Shown here piece after piece: positions 51,830 to 61,128 of a DNA stretch of 64,000 nucleotides. How positions within the stretch are numbered: the stretch's first letter is position 1; every line of letters begins with the position of its first letter. This stretch comes from DASRWI01 sp035654655. GTDB lineage: Bacteria > Bacteroidota > Ignavibacteria > Ignavibacteriales > Ignavibacteriaceae. The notes under the pieces were generated by a model that saw only the letters and a program-made list of their open reading frames with translations, ran no database searches and was not told the origin of the DNA. The position numbers were made by a program, and so were the translations under genes. The stretch is from NCBI GenBank assembly GCA_035654655.1, contig DASRWI010000030.1, positions 186,001 through 250,000 on the forward strand, given 5' to 3'.

Positions 51830-52378
51830 TTAATAGTTACGACTGGAAGATTTTGTGTCGCTTTTAGTATGAACATCTGAATTAGTTTCAGATTTTATAT
51901 CTTTAACTAACTTATTCCAGGATACTTCCACATCGTTCCAAGCTGATTTTACACCACTTTTGAACTTATTCCAGTTTTTTGCTGATGTATCGTCATACTT
52001 ATCAATTTGTTCATCTAACTTATCTCTTTTTTCTTTCAGGTCAGCAATTCTAGCTTCATATAGCTTTTCTCTTGCGCCTGTCGAGTTATCTTCTAACTTT
52101 TCTACCTTATCTATTTCTTTATCTAATTCATCTTTTCTTTTTTCCATGTCTGCTTTCCACTCTTCACGCTGCTCATAAGTATAGTTCTTGTTGTCATTGT
52201 AGAACCTTTTTTGAGTAGGTTCCCATTTTTCAACATTATCAGTATTAGTAGTAGTCCTATCCTTATTATAACCAGGATCATTATTTAATGTTCTATCATC
52301 TCTTCTGGTTTCACAAGCAGAAAGAAAGATAACAGAAAAAAGTAAAATGAAAAGATAAGATAATTTAGTTCTTATCAT
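51830..52378 (-). CDS. Coiled-coil lipoprotein of stress-protein type
   Basis: A 182-residue protein with a lipoprotein signal peptide: hydrophobic core YLFILLFSVIFLSAC, with Cys22 in a good lipobox. The mature part is very hydrophilic: a disordered Asp/Asn/Thr stretch (25-55), a coiled coil (70-135, e.g. EEWKADMEKRKDELDKEI and IADLKEKRDKLDEQID) and a helix with WNKFKSGVKSAWNDVEVSW resembling YtxH/sll1863-type stress proteins. It is probably anchored to a periplasm-facing membrane. A 49-residue lmo0937-type membrane protein gene lies 21 bases upstream, and both are likely induced together under stress. An intrinsic terminator follows. Confidence 0.75.
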   Translation of the reverse strand: MIRTKLSYLFILLFSVIFLSACETRRDDRTLNNDPGYNKDRTTTNTDNVEKWEPTQKRFYNDNKNYTYEQREEWKADMEKRKDELDKEIDKVEKLEDNSTGAREKLYEARIADLKEKRDKLDEQIDKYDDTSAKNWNKFKSGVKSAWNDVEVSWNKLVKDIKSETNSDVHTKSDTKSSSRNY

Positions 52379-52399
52379 ATATTTTCCTTTCTTACTGAT

Positions 52400-52549
52400 T
52401 TATAGTGCTCTCCTACCTTGTATAATATTAATAAGAGCAACAATGATTGCAATTACTAATAATACATGGATAATACCTCCGATTGAAGGAAAACCAATAA
52501 ATCCAACTAACCATAAAACTAACAATATAGCCACTATAGTCCACAACAT
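52400..52549 (-). CDS. lmo0937-family small membrane protein (49 aa)
   Basis: Two hydrophobic helices joined by a Gly/Pro turn: MLWTIVAILLVLWLVGF, then GFPSIGGIIHVLLVIAIIVAL, then a short basic end NIIQGRRAL. Length and pattern match the lmo0937 family, common in Bacteroidota and Firmicutes and usually stress-regulated, with unknown function. I place the start at 52549 because AAGGAG lies seven bases upstream; the frame is open further to 52621, but that extension adds an unlikely second hydrophobic start. Confidence 0.8.
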   Translation of the reverse strand: MLWTIVAILLVLWLVGFIGFPSIGGIIHVLLVIAIIVALINIIQGRRAL

Positions 52550-52556
52550 AATATTT

Positions 52557-52562
52557 CTCCTT
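52557..52562 (-). promoter_or_regulatory. Ribosome binding site setting the start of the lmo0937-type gene
   Basis: AAGGAG on the minus strand, seven bases before ATG 52549. It decides between this start and an upstream one at 52621 that lacks a comparable site. Confidence 0.65.
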
Positions 52563-52659
52563 AAATTATATTCAAAGGCAAAATAGAATCTAATGATTAA
52601 TAATTCTATGTATATTATCACAAAAAGGGATTAACGAAACAGAGATGTAATTTAAAGAT

Positions 52660-53667
52660 TTAAGAAATTATTTTTTTTACTTTATCAATAATATTATCAA
52701 CAGGAAGAAGCTTCATACATTCATGATTATAAGGACAAACTAAAAAATTGCAGATGATACAGAATAAATCACCCTTATTTATGTAAGCCGATTTTGTTGA
52801 ATAAGGTCCGTGTGCTATTGGATTGGTAGGCCCGAATATGCCTAATGTAGGTTTTCCTAATGCTGCGGAAATGTGCATAGGGCCTGAGTCATTGGCTAAA
52901 ATTAAATCACACTTACTTATTAAAGCTGCCATGTCATTAAGATGAGTTTTTGGAGCTAGTTGTGTATCTAACGGCATTTTTGAATTAATGAATTCAGCAT
53001 CTTGTTCATCACCAGGTCCCCATAGAATTAAAAATTTATAATTGAATTTTTCTTTTAGCGCTTCGCAAATCTCAACCCATTTTTCTGCATCACATCTTTT
53101 TGAAGGCCATCCACCGGCTGGGATTATTCCAGCAACTTTAGAATTGGAGAAGTTATTATTAAAATAATTGCTGGCAAAAACTTCTTCTTCTTTACTTAAA
53201 AAATAATGAACTTTTTTGGAAGTAATTGGAATTTCCAATGCTTTCAATAATTCGAGATTATGCTCTGCAGAATGATGGTCTCCTCTCTCAGATGTTGCTA
53301 ATATATTATAAGCATATCTTCTGCCTCTGTAAGAAAATCCAGCTCTATATTTAATTCCTGAAAAAAAGGTTATTTGTGCACTCCTTGGATTAGACCAAAG
53401 GTCAAAAACCAAATCATATTTTTCTTTTCTGATTTTTAAAGCTGCTGTTAAAGGAAATTCTTTTTTATCCATTGTAATAACTTTATTAACCAATGGATTA
53501 TTCAAAACAGAAAGTTTTGCAAAATGCTCAACGAGATAATCAATCTTGACATCATCGCCAAAGTAATTCTTTAAATTATCAAGGATGATTGTAGATAGAA
53601 CAATATCCCCAATACCTCTTGGTTTAATGCAAAGTATTTTTTTGATTTTATTTTTATCTAATAACAT
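52660..53667 (-). CDS. Glycosyltransferase family 9 (heptosyltransferase-like)
   Basis: A 335-residue GT-B enzyme. The N-terminal phosphate/acceptor motif is IKPRGIGDIVLSTIIL, and the nucleotide-sugar domain has GIIPAGGWPSKRCDAEKW and LILANDSGPMHISAALGKPTLGIFG. A Cys-rich C-terminus (LFCIICNFLVCPYNHECM) with four Cys and one His resembles the metal- or disulfide-like cluster found in many GT9 proteins of this group. GT9 enzymes add heptose or related sugars to the lipopolysaccharide inner core at the cytoplasmic face of the inner membrane. The exact sugar is unknown. polA lies 10 bases upstream. Confidence 0.88.
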   Translation of the reverse strand: MLLDKNKIKKILCIKPRGIGDIVLSTIILDNLKNYFGDDVKIDYLVEHFAKLSVLNNPLVNKVITMDKKEFPLTAALKIRKEKYDLVFDLWSNPRSAQITFFSGIKYRAGFSYRGRRYAYNILATSERGDHHSAEHNLELLKALEIPITSKKVHYFLSKEEEVFASNYFNNNFSNSKVAGIIPAGGWPSKRCDAEKWVEICEALKEKFNYKFLILWGPGDEQDAEFINSKMPLDTQLAPKTHLNDMAALISKCDLILANDSGPMHISAALGKPTLGIFGPTNPIAHGPYSTKSAYINKGDLFCIICNFLVCPYNHECMKLLPVDNIIDKVKKIIS

Positions 53668-53677
53668 ATTTTATAAA

Positions 53678-56455
53678 CTAATGCGCATCAAGCCAGTTAT
53701 CCCCAATTCCTGTCTCAGCTACAATAGGAACATCAAGAGTAAGTGAAGTTTCCATTATGTCTTTAATTACTAATTTTAATTCATCAACTTCGTCTTTATG
53801 TGCATCAAACAAAAGCTCATCGTGAACCTGAAGAACCATTTTAGTTTTAGCTTTTCTTTTTTCTAATTCTCTAAAAATGTTTATCATAGCCAGCTTTATC
53901 ATATCTGCTGCAGTTCCCTGAATTGGCATATTTATAGCAACACGCTCTTCAAATTGTTTTACAACTCTATTATTGCTATTTATGTTTCTTAAGAATCTGC
54001 GTCTGCCTAAAACAGTTTCAGCAAAGCCTTTTGACTGAGCTTTATAAATACAATTATCCATAAATGCTCTTACATAGCTAAAAGTACTGAAGTAAGTATC
54101 TATAATTTCTTTTGCGTGACCTTGTGTAATCCCTAATCTTGTTTTTAATCCAAAAGGGCCAAGACCATAAAGAATTCCAAAATTAACTTCTTTAGCTCGT
54201 CTTCTCATATCAGGTGTAACTTCTTTTCTATTTACCTTAAAGACCAAAGCAGCAGTGCTGGTATGTATATCTTCTTTTTCTTTAAATGCCTGTTGCAATG
54301 CAGGGTCACCTGAAACTGCAGCAAGAATTCTTAACTCTATTTGACTATAATCTGCACTAAGAATTACATAATCTTTATCTCTTGGGACAAAAGCTTTTCT
54401 AATTTCTTTTCCTAATTCTGAGCGAATAGGAATGTTCTGAAGGTTAGGTTCATTACTTGACAGTCTACCTGTTGATGCAACAGTCTGATTAAAACAGGTA
54501 TGTATTCTTCCTGTTTTAGGTTCAATCAAGTTAGGTAAAGAATCTGCATAGGTAGTTTTTAATTTAGATACTTGTCTATAATCCATTAGTAATTGAATTA
54601 CTTCATGTTCACCTAATAATGCTTCTAAGGAACGTGCATCGGTAGAAAAACCGGTTTTAGTTTTCTTACCTGTTTTTAGATTTAATTTATCAAACAAAAT
54701 TTTCTGCAGTTGTTGAGGAGAATTAATATTAAATTCTTCACCACAACACCTGTAAATATTCATTGTGTAATTATCTAAAAGAATCTGAAGGTCATTGCTT
54801 AAAAGCTTAAGAACATTCTTGTCTACATTTATTCCGGTCCGCTCCATATCTTCAAGAACTTCAACTAATGGAAATTCAACCTCATAAGCAAGTTTTTCAA
54901 GATTATTACGTTTTATTTGCTCACTCAAGATGTGGTAAAGTTTAAAAGTTATATCAGCATCTTCGCAGGAATAGCAGGAAAGGGAAGCTAGATCAACATC
55001 AAATATTTTAGTTGAATCTTTCTTCATTCCTAATAAACTAATAAGAGAAATAGGTTTGTAGGATAAATATTTTTCTGATAAATCATCCATCCCATGTTTC
55101 TGGTCAGGGTCTAAAACATAGCTGGCTATCATCGTATCAAAATATAATCCCTGAACATTAATGTCATAATTTTTTAATACTGCAATATCAAACTTTGCAT
55201 TTTGACATACTTTTTTAATCTTTTTATTTTCAAGTACATCTTTAAAGATTCTAACAAAATCAGCTGCATGCAATCTATCATCTTTCTTTGTTGAGAATAA
55301 GTCAACTGATTCAGTCGGATTTATAGCAACAAAGTATCCCTCATCCAAATTAAAAGCAAAAGATATTCCTGCTAATTTTAGTTTGAATATGTTTAAAGAA
55401 TTAGTTTCAGTATCAAAGGCGAATAAATCCTGTTTAGCTAATTCGTTTGCCAATTCTTCAGCTTCACCGATTTGAGTAATTAATTTATACTGAACTTTAT
55501 TTTGGTCGTAAAATTTTAATTCAGTTTCTTTCTCTTCAACAACTTCTTCTTTGGGCACTTCTACGTGCTTAGCAAAAATATTTAATACACGACTGAATAA
55601 AGTTTTAAATTCAAGCTCAATAAAAATTTCTCTTATCTTATCAAAATCCGGTTGTTTAACTTTGGCTTCTTCAAAATTAAACTCCAAGTCCATATCGCAA
55701 TCTATTGTTGCAAGTTCTTTTGACATAAAAGCATTAGCTTTCCCATCAATCAATTTATTTTTAACTGAAGGTTTATCAATTTCATCTATATGTTCATAAA
55801 GATTTTCAATGCTTCCATACTTAACAATTAAAGGAATGGCAGTTTTTTCACCAATACCTTTTACACCGGGAATATCATCAGAACTATCTCCAATTAGAGC
55901 CAGATAATCTACCATCTGTTTAGGTTCAAAACCAAATTCCGTTCTAATTTTTTCTTTATCGTATATAGTAACTTCATCAGATTTTCTTCCCGGTCTAACT
56001 ACCTTAACTCTATCAGTTACTAATTGATTTAAATCTTTATCTGGTGTTACAATAATACAATCCAAGCCAGCCTTTTCAGCCTTGCACACAGCTGAACCAA
56101 TTATATCATCAGCTTCCCATTTCGGCAAAATATAAATAGGTATTCTAAAAGCATTAATAATTTCCTTTATTCTAAGAACCTGGGGAATCATATCATCAGG
56201 CATTGCAGAACGTGATACCTTATAATTCTCGAATTTCTCATGTCTGAATGTTTTTTCTTTTGAATCAAAAGCTACGGCAATGTAATCCGGTTTATTATCT
56301 TCAATTATTTTAAATAATTGTGTTAAAAATCCAAACACTGCTGAAGTAGGTTCACCCTTTTTAGTTATCAAGGGTCTCTGCATAAAGGCATAATAAGCCT
56401 TATAAGCTAAAGCAAAAGCATCAATTATAACAAACTTCTTATTTTCCATTTTCAT
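53678..56455 (-). CDS. polA: DNA polymerase I
   Basis: A 925-residue enzyme with all three activities. The 5'-nuclease domain (1-290) has IVTPDKDLNQLV and LIGDSSDDIPGVKGIGEKTA. The 3'-5' exonuclease domain (315-515) retains its acidic site FAFDTETNSLN, with a later DTMIASYVLDPD, so proofreading is probably active, unlike Taq. The polymerase domain (540-925) has motif A DYSQIELRILAAVSGD, the O-helix RRRAKEVNFGILYGLGPFG with the usual Phe, and motif C VLQVHDELLFDA. It fills Okazaki gaps and repairs DNA. The start overlaps the end of the amino-acid permease gene by 17 bases (or 11 if the Met at residue 3 is used). Confidence 0.97.
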   Translation of the reverse strand: MKMENKKFVIIDAFALAYKAYYAFMQRPLITKKGEPTSAVFGFLTQLFKIIEDNKPDYIAVAFDSKEKTFRHEKFENYKVSRSAMPDDMIPQVLRIKEIINAFRIPIYILPKWEADDIIGSAVCKAEKAGLDCIIVTPDKDLNQLVTDRVKVVRPGRKSDEVTIYDKEKIRTEFGFEPKQMVDYLALIGDSSDDIPGVKGIGEKTAIPLIVKYGSIENLYEHIDEIDKPSVKNKLIDGKANAFMSKELATIDCDMDLEFNFEEAKVKQPDFDKIREIFIELEFKTLFSRVLNIFAKHVEVPKEEVVEEKETELKFYDQNKVQYKLITQIGEAEELANELAKQDLFAFDTETNSLNIFKLKLAGISFAFNLDEGYFVAINPTESVDLFSTKKDDRLHAADFVRIFKDVLENKKIKKVCQNAKFDIAVLKNYDINVQGLYFDTMIASYVLDPDQKHGMDDLSEKYLSYKPISLISLLGMKKDSTKIFDVDLASLSCYSCEDADITFKLYHILSEQIKRNNLEKLAYEVEFPLVEVLEDMERTGINVDKNVLKLLSNDLQILLDNYTMNIYRCCGEEFNINSPQQLQKILFDKLNLKTGKKTKTGFSTDARSLEALLGEHEVIQLLMDYRQVSKLKTTYADSLPNLIEPKTGRIHTCFNQTVASTGRLSSNEPNLQNIPIRSELGKEIRKAFVPRDKDYVILSADYSQIELRILAAVSGDPALQQAFKEKEDIHTSTAALVFKVNRKEVTPDMRRRAKEVNFGILYGLGPFGLKTRLGITQGHAKEIIDTYFSTFSYVRAFMDNCIYKAQSKGFAETVLGRRRFLRNINSNNRVVKQFEERVAINMPIQGTAADMIKLAMINIFRELEKRKAKTKMVLQVHDELLFDAHKDEVDELKLVIKDIMETSLTLDVPIVAETGIGDNWLDAH

Positions 56456-57893
56456 TAATTTTTTTAATAATTCTATCTCTGTACTTCCAATAAAAATAAA
56501 TAGGAATGCCGGTTAATATAAGAATTGTACCCATTGCAGCATCTTCTGTATCGGAAATAACCGAATTTAATAGAAAAAAGAATGAAAAAAGTACAAAAAT
56601 TATGGTAGTATAAGGGTAACCCCATACTTTATATGGCCTGTATGTACGAGGCATTTTCTTTCTTAATATTATAACTCCTGCAGCACCTAAGGCATAGAAA
56701 GTCCAGGCAGCAAAAATAACATAGTCTGTAATAGTATCAAAAGACCCTGACATAACTAAAATACAGGACCATATTCCTTGAACTATTAAGGATATATGCG
56801 GTGTTCCAAAACGGGGATGAATTCTACCTAATCCTTTAAAAAACAATTTATCTTGAGCCATTGCAAACTGCACTCTGGCAGTAGCTAAGATGCTTCCATT
56901 AAGTGCCCCAAATGTAGATATAATAACCGCTATAGAAATAATTGCTGCACCTTGATTTCCAAAGATTTTATCTGCAGCAGAAGCTGCTACCAAAGGTGAT
57001 TTTGCCATTTCATCCACAGGAAGTACATATAAATAAGCTATATTTATAATTATATAAACACCCATAGTAATTAAAGTACCAAACATTAAGGCACGAGGAA
57101 TGTTATGTTGGGGGTTTTTAACTTCACCTGCTACAAAGGTAACATTGTTCCATCCATCATATGCCCAAAAAGCTCCTGCTAATGCTAAACCTAAAAGTGG
57201 GAATAAATTTGTCATAGTAGAATCTGGGACTGCAAACCCAGTTAATACATTGGACATTGAACCATCTCCAATTGTAATTAATAGAAAAGCAAGTAATAGA
57301 ATGGAAGCAATTTTAATCATAGTTATTATTGACTGAACTAGTCCTCCAAAAATAACTCCGATATAATTTATTGTTGTTAAAAACAGAATACAAATTATCG
57401 CAGCAGCTTTTGGTCCAAAATCCTGAAAGGGAAAGATATTTCCGACCATTGGCATATAGACTGAAAAATCATGCATAGCCTTTGAAACTTCAGGATATTT
57501 AATGAAATAACCTAAATATTCTCCAAATACATAAGCAATGGCTGCCTGACTTCCTGTTTGTATTACTGAAAATATTGACCACCCATATAGAAAACCTGTA
57601 AAGTCACCATACATTTTCCTAAAATAAGCATATTGACCTCCGGTGGCATCAATCATCCCTGCAACTTCAGCATTGGATAAGGCACCTATAAAAGTTATTA
57701 CTCCGGCGACTATCCATACAATAAGTAAAAGTTCAGGAGACATTAACTGTCCTGCCATGGTAGAGGGTTTACGGAAGATACCAGAACCAATCATTGAGCC
57801 AGCTGATATCATAATAGCAGCAGTTAAACTAAGGCCACGTACAAGTTCAGTTTTGGGAACAATCAGCTTAGGTATTTTTAGGTCTTTTGCCAT
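56439..57893 (-). CDS. APC-superfamily amino-acid permease
   Basis: A 484-residue inner-membrane transporter with twelve predicted helices. The unwound first helix motif is MISAGSMIGSGIFRKPS, matching the substrate-binding GSGIF pattern of LAT/APC proteins, and helix 6 has FWAYDGWNNVTFVAGEVKNPQHNIPRAL, as in the L-type amino-acid exchangers (YkbA/SteT-like). It probably exchanges or imports neutral amino acids; the substrate cannot be fixed. It shares 17 bases with the polA start, an unusual pairing that makes polA translation dependent on permease mRNA. Confidence 0.9.
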   Translation of the reverse strand: MAKDLKIPKLIVPKTELVRGLSLTAAIMISAGSMIGSGIFRKPSTMAGQLMSPELLLIVWIVAGVITFIGALSNAEVAGMIDATGGQYAYFRKMYGDFTGFLYGWSIFSVIQTGSQAAIAYVFGEYLGYFIKYPEVSKAMHDFSVYMPMVGNIFPFQDFGPKAAAIICILFLTTINYIGVIFGGLVQSIITMIKIASILLLAFLLITIGDGSMSNVLTGFAVPDSTMTNLFPLLGLALAGAFWAYDGWNNVTFVAGEVKNPQHNIPRALMFGTLITMGVYIIINIAYLYVLPVDEMAKSPLVAASAADKIFGNQGAAIISIAVIISTFGALNGSILATARVQFAMAQDKLFFKGLGRIHPRFGTPHISLIVQGIWSCILVMSGSFDTITDYVIFAAWTFYALGAAGVIILRKKMPRTYRPYKVWGYPYTTIIFVLFSFFFLLNSVISDTEDAAMGTILILTGIPIYFYWKYRDRIIKKINENGK

Positions 57894-57955
57894 CGATTTA
57901 CCTTCTATAGTATTCAGGAAAATATGAAAAAATAATTACTATTAAAACTTTTTTC

Positions 57956-58942
57956 TTAAATAACATTTGAAGGATATTTTATTTTATATCCTTTTTTCCT
58001 TAAACTTTCAAAAACCGGCTGAAGCTTTAAATAAATTCCCGATGACAAATAAATCATTCCTTTATTATCTTGCAATCTATTGTGCAGAATATAATTTATT
58101 CTTTCCTGGGCTTCATTTTCAACTTCAACTTTATGAAATTCTTTATCGCAAAAAAACTTTATTTTTCTATTACTTAGATTTTTCTTTATAAAGTTATAAA
58201 TCAAAGGGGAGTGGTACAAATTGGACTCATTATCAATAATAAAAAATGCTGCGGTGGAATATGCTTTGATAATGTCTGTTATTGAATTTTGCCATCTTGA
58301 TTCGGGATAATTATTCCTGAAACGATAATCAATTTCATCAATGTTATCATTAAGCATTACACAAAATTCCCTTTTTTGTTCAAAAGCTTTTTTAACCAGG
58401 TAAGCGTTACTTTTAGATGGGGTTAAGGTAAATCCAAATGTAAAAGGAGTGTTAAAAATATTGTTTATTGTTTCAGTATTCTGTTCCTCAAGGTCGTAAA
58501 TCAGAAAACTTAAGGTATCAGCCTGACGCTGAATCTTTCTATCATAATAAAAATTTGCTGTTAGTAAAGTACCTTTAACTGAAGATATCTTTAAATTAGT
58601 ATTACCGTTTATACCTTTTTCTACAGCACTTAATTTATAATAATTGGTATCAAGATGATTTTGAAAATCATTTAATATAAAAGGAATAGGAATATCCAAA
58701 GGAAGTTTGATTGAATAATCAGATTCTTTTGCAGCCTTACCCTTATTTTTTTTTATCCAGGTACTATCCAATCCATATTGATTAAGTACTCCAATAAATT
58801 CATCATTGATTGATTTTGAATTTACCAATTTTGCTTGCTCATCTTCGTAAAACTTATCCACGAAAAGGTTAGTAATAAGTAGTATTAAATTTAATAAGAT
58901 TAAAACGACGAGAATTTTTTTTCTGTTAAAATTGAAACTCAT
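57956..58942 (-). CDS. Unrecognised exported/anchored protein, possibly a degenerate polysaccharide deacetylase-like fold
   Basis: A 328-residue protein with an N-terminal membrane anchor (residues 8-28, ILVVLILLNLILLITNLFV) and a soluble remainder. I do not recognise it with confidence. The second half alternates strands and helices in the order seen in the divergent polysaccharide deacetylase (YibQ, DUF610) family: LSFLIYDLE in place of the IVIDDLG strand, FTFGFTLTPSKSNAYLVKKA in place of the FAILP strand-helix, AAFFIIDNES and FFCDKEFH. The usual Asp pair and metal His residues are not evident, so if related it is probably inactive. It is 14 bases downstream of the enoyl-CoA hydratase gene and 62 bases upstream of the permease gene. 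Confidence 0.6.
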   Translation of the reverse strand: MSFNFNRKKILVVLILLNLILLITNLFVDKFYEDEQAKLVNSKSINDEFIGVLNQYGLDSTWIKKNKGKAAKESDYSIKLPLDIPIPFILNDFQNHLDTNYYKLSAVEKGINGNTNLKISSVKGTLLTANFYYDRKIQRQADTLSFLIYDLEEQNTETINNIFNTPFTFGFTLTPSKSNAYLVKKAFEQKREFCVMLNDNIDEIDYRFRNNYPESRWQNSITDIIKAYSTAAFFIIDNESNLYHSPLIYNFIKKNLSNRKIKFFCDKEFHKVEVENEAQERINYILHNRLQDNKGMIYLSSGIYLKLQPVFESLRKKGYKIKYPSNVI

Positions 58943-58956
58943 TTATACGAACTTAA

Positions 58957-59733
58957 TTATTCATTAGAAAAATTAGGAGCTCTTTTTTCAAGGAATGCTG
59001 ATGTACCTTCTTTGAAATTGTTAGTCCCACAACAAATACCGAAAGATGCAGCTTCCTGATTAAGTCCTTCCCTTAATGTAATATTATCGGAAGCATTAAC
59101 TAAAGATATTATAGCTTTTATAGCTTCAAAAGGTTTTTTTGCTATTTTTTCGGCAAGTTCCCATGCTTTAGAAAGTAATTCTTCTTTTGAATAAATCTTG
59201 CTTATTAAGCCTAATCTTAAAGCATCTTCAGCAGAAAAATTATCTCCTGTTAACAATAATTCCATAGCGGTTGATTTATTTATATATCTGCTTAATCTTT
59301 GAGTCCCCCCATAACCAGGAATAGTTCCTAAGTTAATTTCAGGCTGACCAAATTTAGCGGTGGTTGAGGCTAATCTTATGTGGCAAGCCATTGCTAATTC
59401 ACAACCGCCACCAAGAGCATAACCATTAATAGCAGCTATCACAGGGACATTGGAATTTTCAATTTTATTAAAAATTGATTGTCCTCTTTCAGCAAATTTT
59501 TTACCTTCAAAAACATTCAGAGTATTAAGTTCTTTTATATCAGCACCAGCAATAAATGCCTTTTCACCTGCACCAGTAATAATTATACATTTTATTCTTT
59601 TATCAATGTTTTCAAAAAAGTTTTCAAGTTCATTCAAAACTTCAAAGTTAAGTGCATTTAACTTATCGGGACGGTTTATTGTTAATAACTGCACATTATT
59701 TTTTTCATCAATTAATAAATTTTTATAATTCAT
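58957..59733 (-). CDS. Enoyl-CoA hydratase/isomerase (crotonase family)
   Basis: A 258-residue crotonase-fold enzyme. The first oxyanion-hole segment is AFIAGADIKELN and the second ALGGGCELAMACHIRLAS. Both catalytic glutamates of short-chain enoyl-CoA hydratase are present, one in GGGCELAMA and one in FGQPEINLGTIPGYGGTQRL. It should hydrate trans-2-enoyl-CoA in fatty-acid or amino-acid breakdown. No other beta-oxidation gene is nearby, so the pathway is open. GAGGA lies three bases before the ATG, a short but usable spacing. It sits between a barrel-protein gene (6 bases upstream) and an unrecognised exported protein. Confidence 0.92.
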   Translation of the reverse strand: MNYKNLLIDEKNNVQLLTINRPDKLNALNFEVLNELENFFENIDKRIKCIIITGAGEKAFIAGADIKELNTLNVFEGKKFAERGQSIFNKIENSNVPVIAAINGYALGGGCELAMACHIRLASTTAKFGQPEINLGTIPGYGGTQRLSRYINKSTAMELLLTGDNFSAEDALRLGLISKIYSKEELLSKAWELAEKIAKKPFEAIKAIISLVNASDNITLREGLNQEAASFGICCGTNNFKEGTSAFLEKRAPNFSNE

Positions 59734-59739
59734 ATTTCC

Positions 59740-60333
59740 TCAAAAAACCATAAATAATGGTAATCTTACTTTAAGATCAAGATTGATATATTGATTAGTT
59801 TGAAAGTAATTGTAGTTAGCTAATATCTCAAGCATAAACATTGACAAACCCACTCCAGCAGTGAAACCTAATTTTGAATGTTCTTCATTGAAATTACTTC
59901 TACCGGAAGAAGGTTTAAATTCATGTAGATTTTGATAATAATTGAATGAAACACCTGCCTCAATTACCGGCATAAATAAAACAACATTTTCCATAAGAGG
60001 AGCAAAGTAATATCTTAATCCTGCACTAATAGGAATTGAAGTTGTGGAAAAATTTGAATAATCACTTGACTGATAATATTGTTGTGAACCGGGGAACTGT
60101 TCATATCCTACCCTCGCAAATAAAAAGAAAGGAAGATATTCATTATCAGTATAAGATACTTCAATGTTTAAACCATAACCAAGGTCAGTGGTATTTGAAA
60201 AAACTCCTAATGGAATTCTTGGGCCCACACCAAAGGAAAGGAATACACCTCTGGCTTTATCGGCAGGGGGTTCATTAGGTAATATTTGATATTGGATTAA
60301 TAATAACAATCCAATCAAAAGAATTTTTTTCAT
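59740..60333 (-). CDS. Small outer-membrane beta-barrel protein
   Basis: A 197-residue protein with signal peptide MKKILLIGLLLLIQYQILP and an eight-strand-like barrel pattern: GVFLSFGVGPRIPLGVF, LPFFLFARVGYEQFPG, TSIPISAGLRYYFAP, PVIEAGVSFNYY, KLGFTAGVGLSMFMLE and the last strand YINLDLKVRLPLFMVF ending in Phe. Such OmpA/OmpX-like small barrels are common in this group and have no assignable substrate. It is directly upstream of the enoyl-CoA hydratase gene (6 bases), so the two are co-transcribed without an evident functional link. Confidence 0.72.
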   Translation of the reverse strand: MKKILLIGLLLLIQYQILPNEPPADKARGVFLSFGVGPRIPLGVFSNTTDLGYGLNIEVSYTDNEYLPFFLFARVGYEQFPGSQQYYQSSDYSNFSTTSIPISAGLRYYFAPLMENVVLFMPVIEAGVSFNYYQNLHEFKPSSGRSNFNEEHSKLGFTAGVGLSMFMLEILANYNYFQTNQYINLDLKVRLPLFMVF

Positions 60334-60397
60334 TTACTTTTTTCAACAAGGAATATTAATGCAAATATAATTATTAAAATTTAACAATGAAAAAAAA

Positions 60398-60925
60398 TTA
60401 TTTTTCATTTTCCTTTTCTTCATTTTTTTCAGTATCTGCAGGTTGTTCACTTTTAATTTTATTTTCCATTTGTTGTATTTTTATTTTTGTGCCTATGCCA
60501 TGAGTATAAACTAATTCACCGCCATATTGTCCTGTTTGAAAGACAAAAAATGCACCAATTATAGCAAGAATCAGAAAAACATATCTAATTTTATAAAAAT
60601 AATCTCTTAGTTTTACATTCACCATAAGTGTTCCTCTGAATAAAAGAACTATCAAGAAGAACCAGAAAGTAATATTTGCAAAAGTTTCATGAGACTCCAT
60701 TGTATCGCTGCTGCTGGAATTAAAATAATCAAACGCATCTTCAGCCTCACGACCTGTAGTAACTGCAGCAAATGCACCTAACACTCCAAGAAGTAATATT
60801 AATAATGCTGTTTTTTGAAAAAAGGCATTATTAAAAAGTACTCCAATAATTTCAAGCAAGCTATAAGTTAAAAGTAGAGCAACAGCAAAATGAACAACCT
60901 TTGGATGAAAAATTGATAAATCCAT
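60398..60925 (-). CDS. DUF2231 membrane protein
   Basis: A 175-residue protein with four hydrophobic helices and the DUF2231 opening FHPKVVHFAVALLLTYSLLEI, with conserved His residues at the membrane edge, then GRE-rich loop AAVTTGREAEDAFDYF and HETFANITFWFFLIVLL. These histidines suggest possible haem or metal binding; the family is uncharacterised, though some members are fused to rubredoxins or cytochromes. The C-terminal 35 residues are a charged Lys/Glu tail (KIKSEQPADTEKNEEKENEK). GGA lies nine bases before the ATG. It appears to be first in the long minus-strand run that ends at 51830. Confidence 0.82.
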   Translation of the reverse strand: MDLSIFHPKVVHFAVALLLTYSLLEIIGVLFNNAFFQKTALLILLLGVLGAFAAVTTGREAEDAFDYFNSSSSDTMESHETFANITFWFFLIVLLFRGTLMVNVKLRDYFYKIRYVFLILAIIGAFFVFQTGQYGGELVYTHGIGTKIKIQQMENKIKSEQPADTEKNEEKENEK

Positions 60926-61128
60926 TGTATTATTCCTTATAATTATTGAATTGTTTAATATAAAACCATTTTGCTGGAATATAAACTATATGACAAACTT
61001 CTCTTTACCTATGATTGATTCATCAATATCACTGAAATTGAATTAAAAGTATCAATAGGTCAAAACCCACATATAAGATGAAGGATATAATTTATATTGA
61101 CTAAAAAATTTTCCCGGGTCAAATTTAT

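Noticed and set aside
52550..52621. 24-residue N-terminal extension of the lmo0937-type protein
   Set aside because: The family is about 48 residues, and a strong ribosome site precedes the inner ATG at 52549.
61097..61125. TTGACT-containing promoter just before the YCF48-like gene
   Set aside because: The -35 is good, but the hexamer 17 bases later (CAAATT) matches the -10 consensus poorly and would place the start inside the coding sequence.
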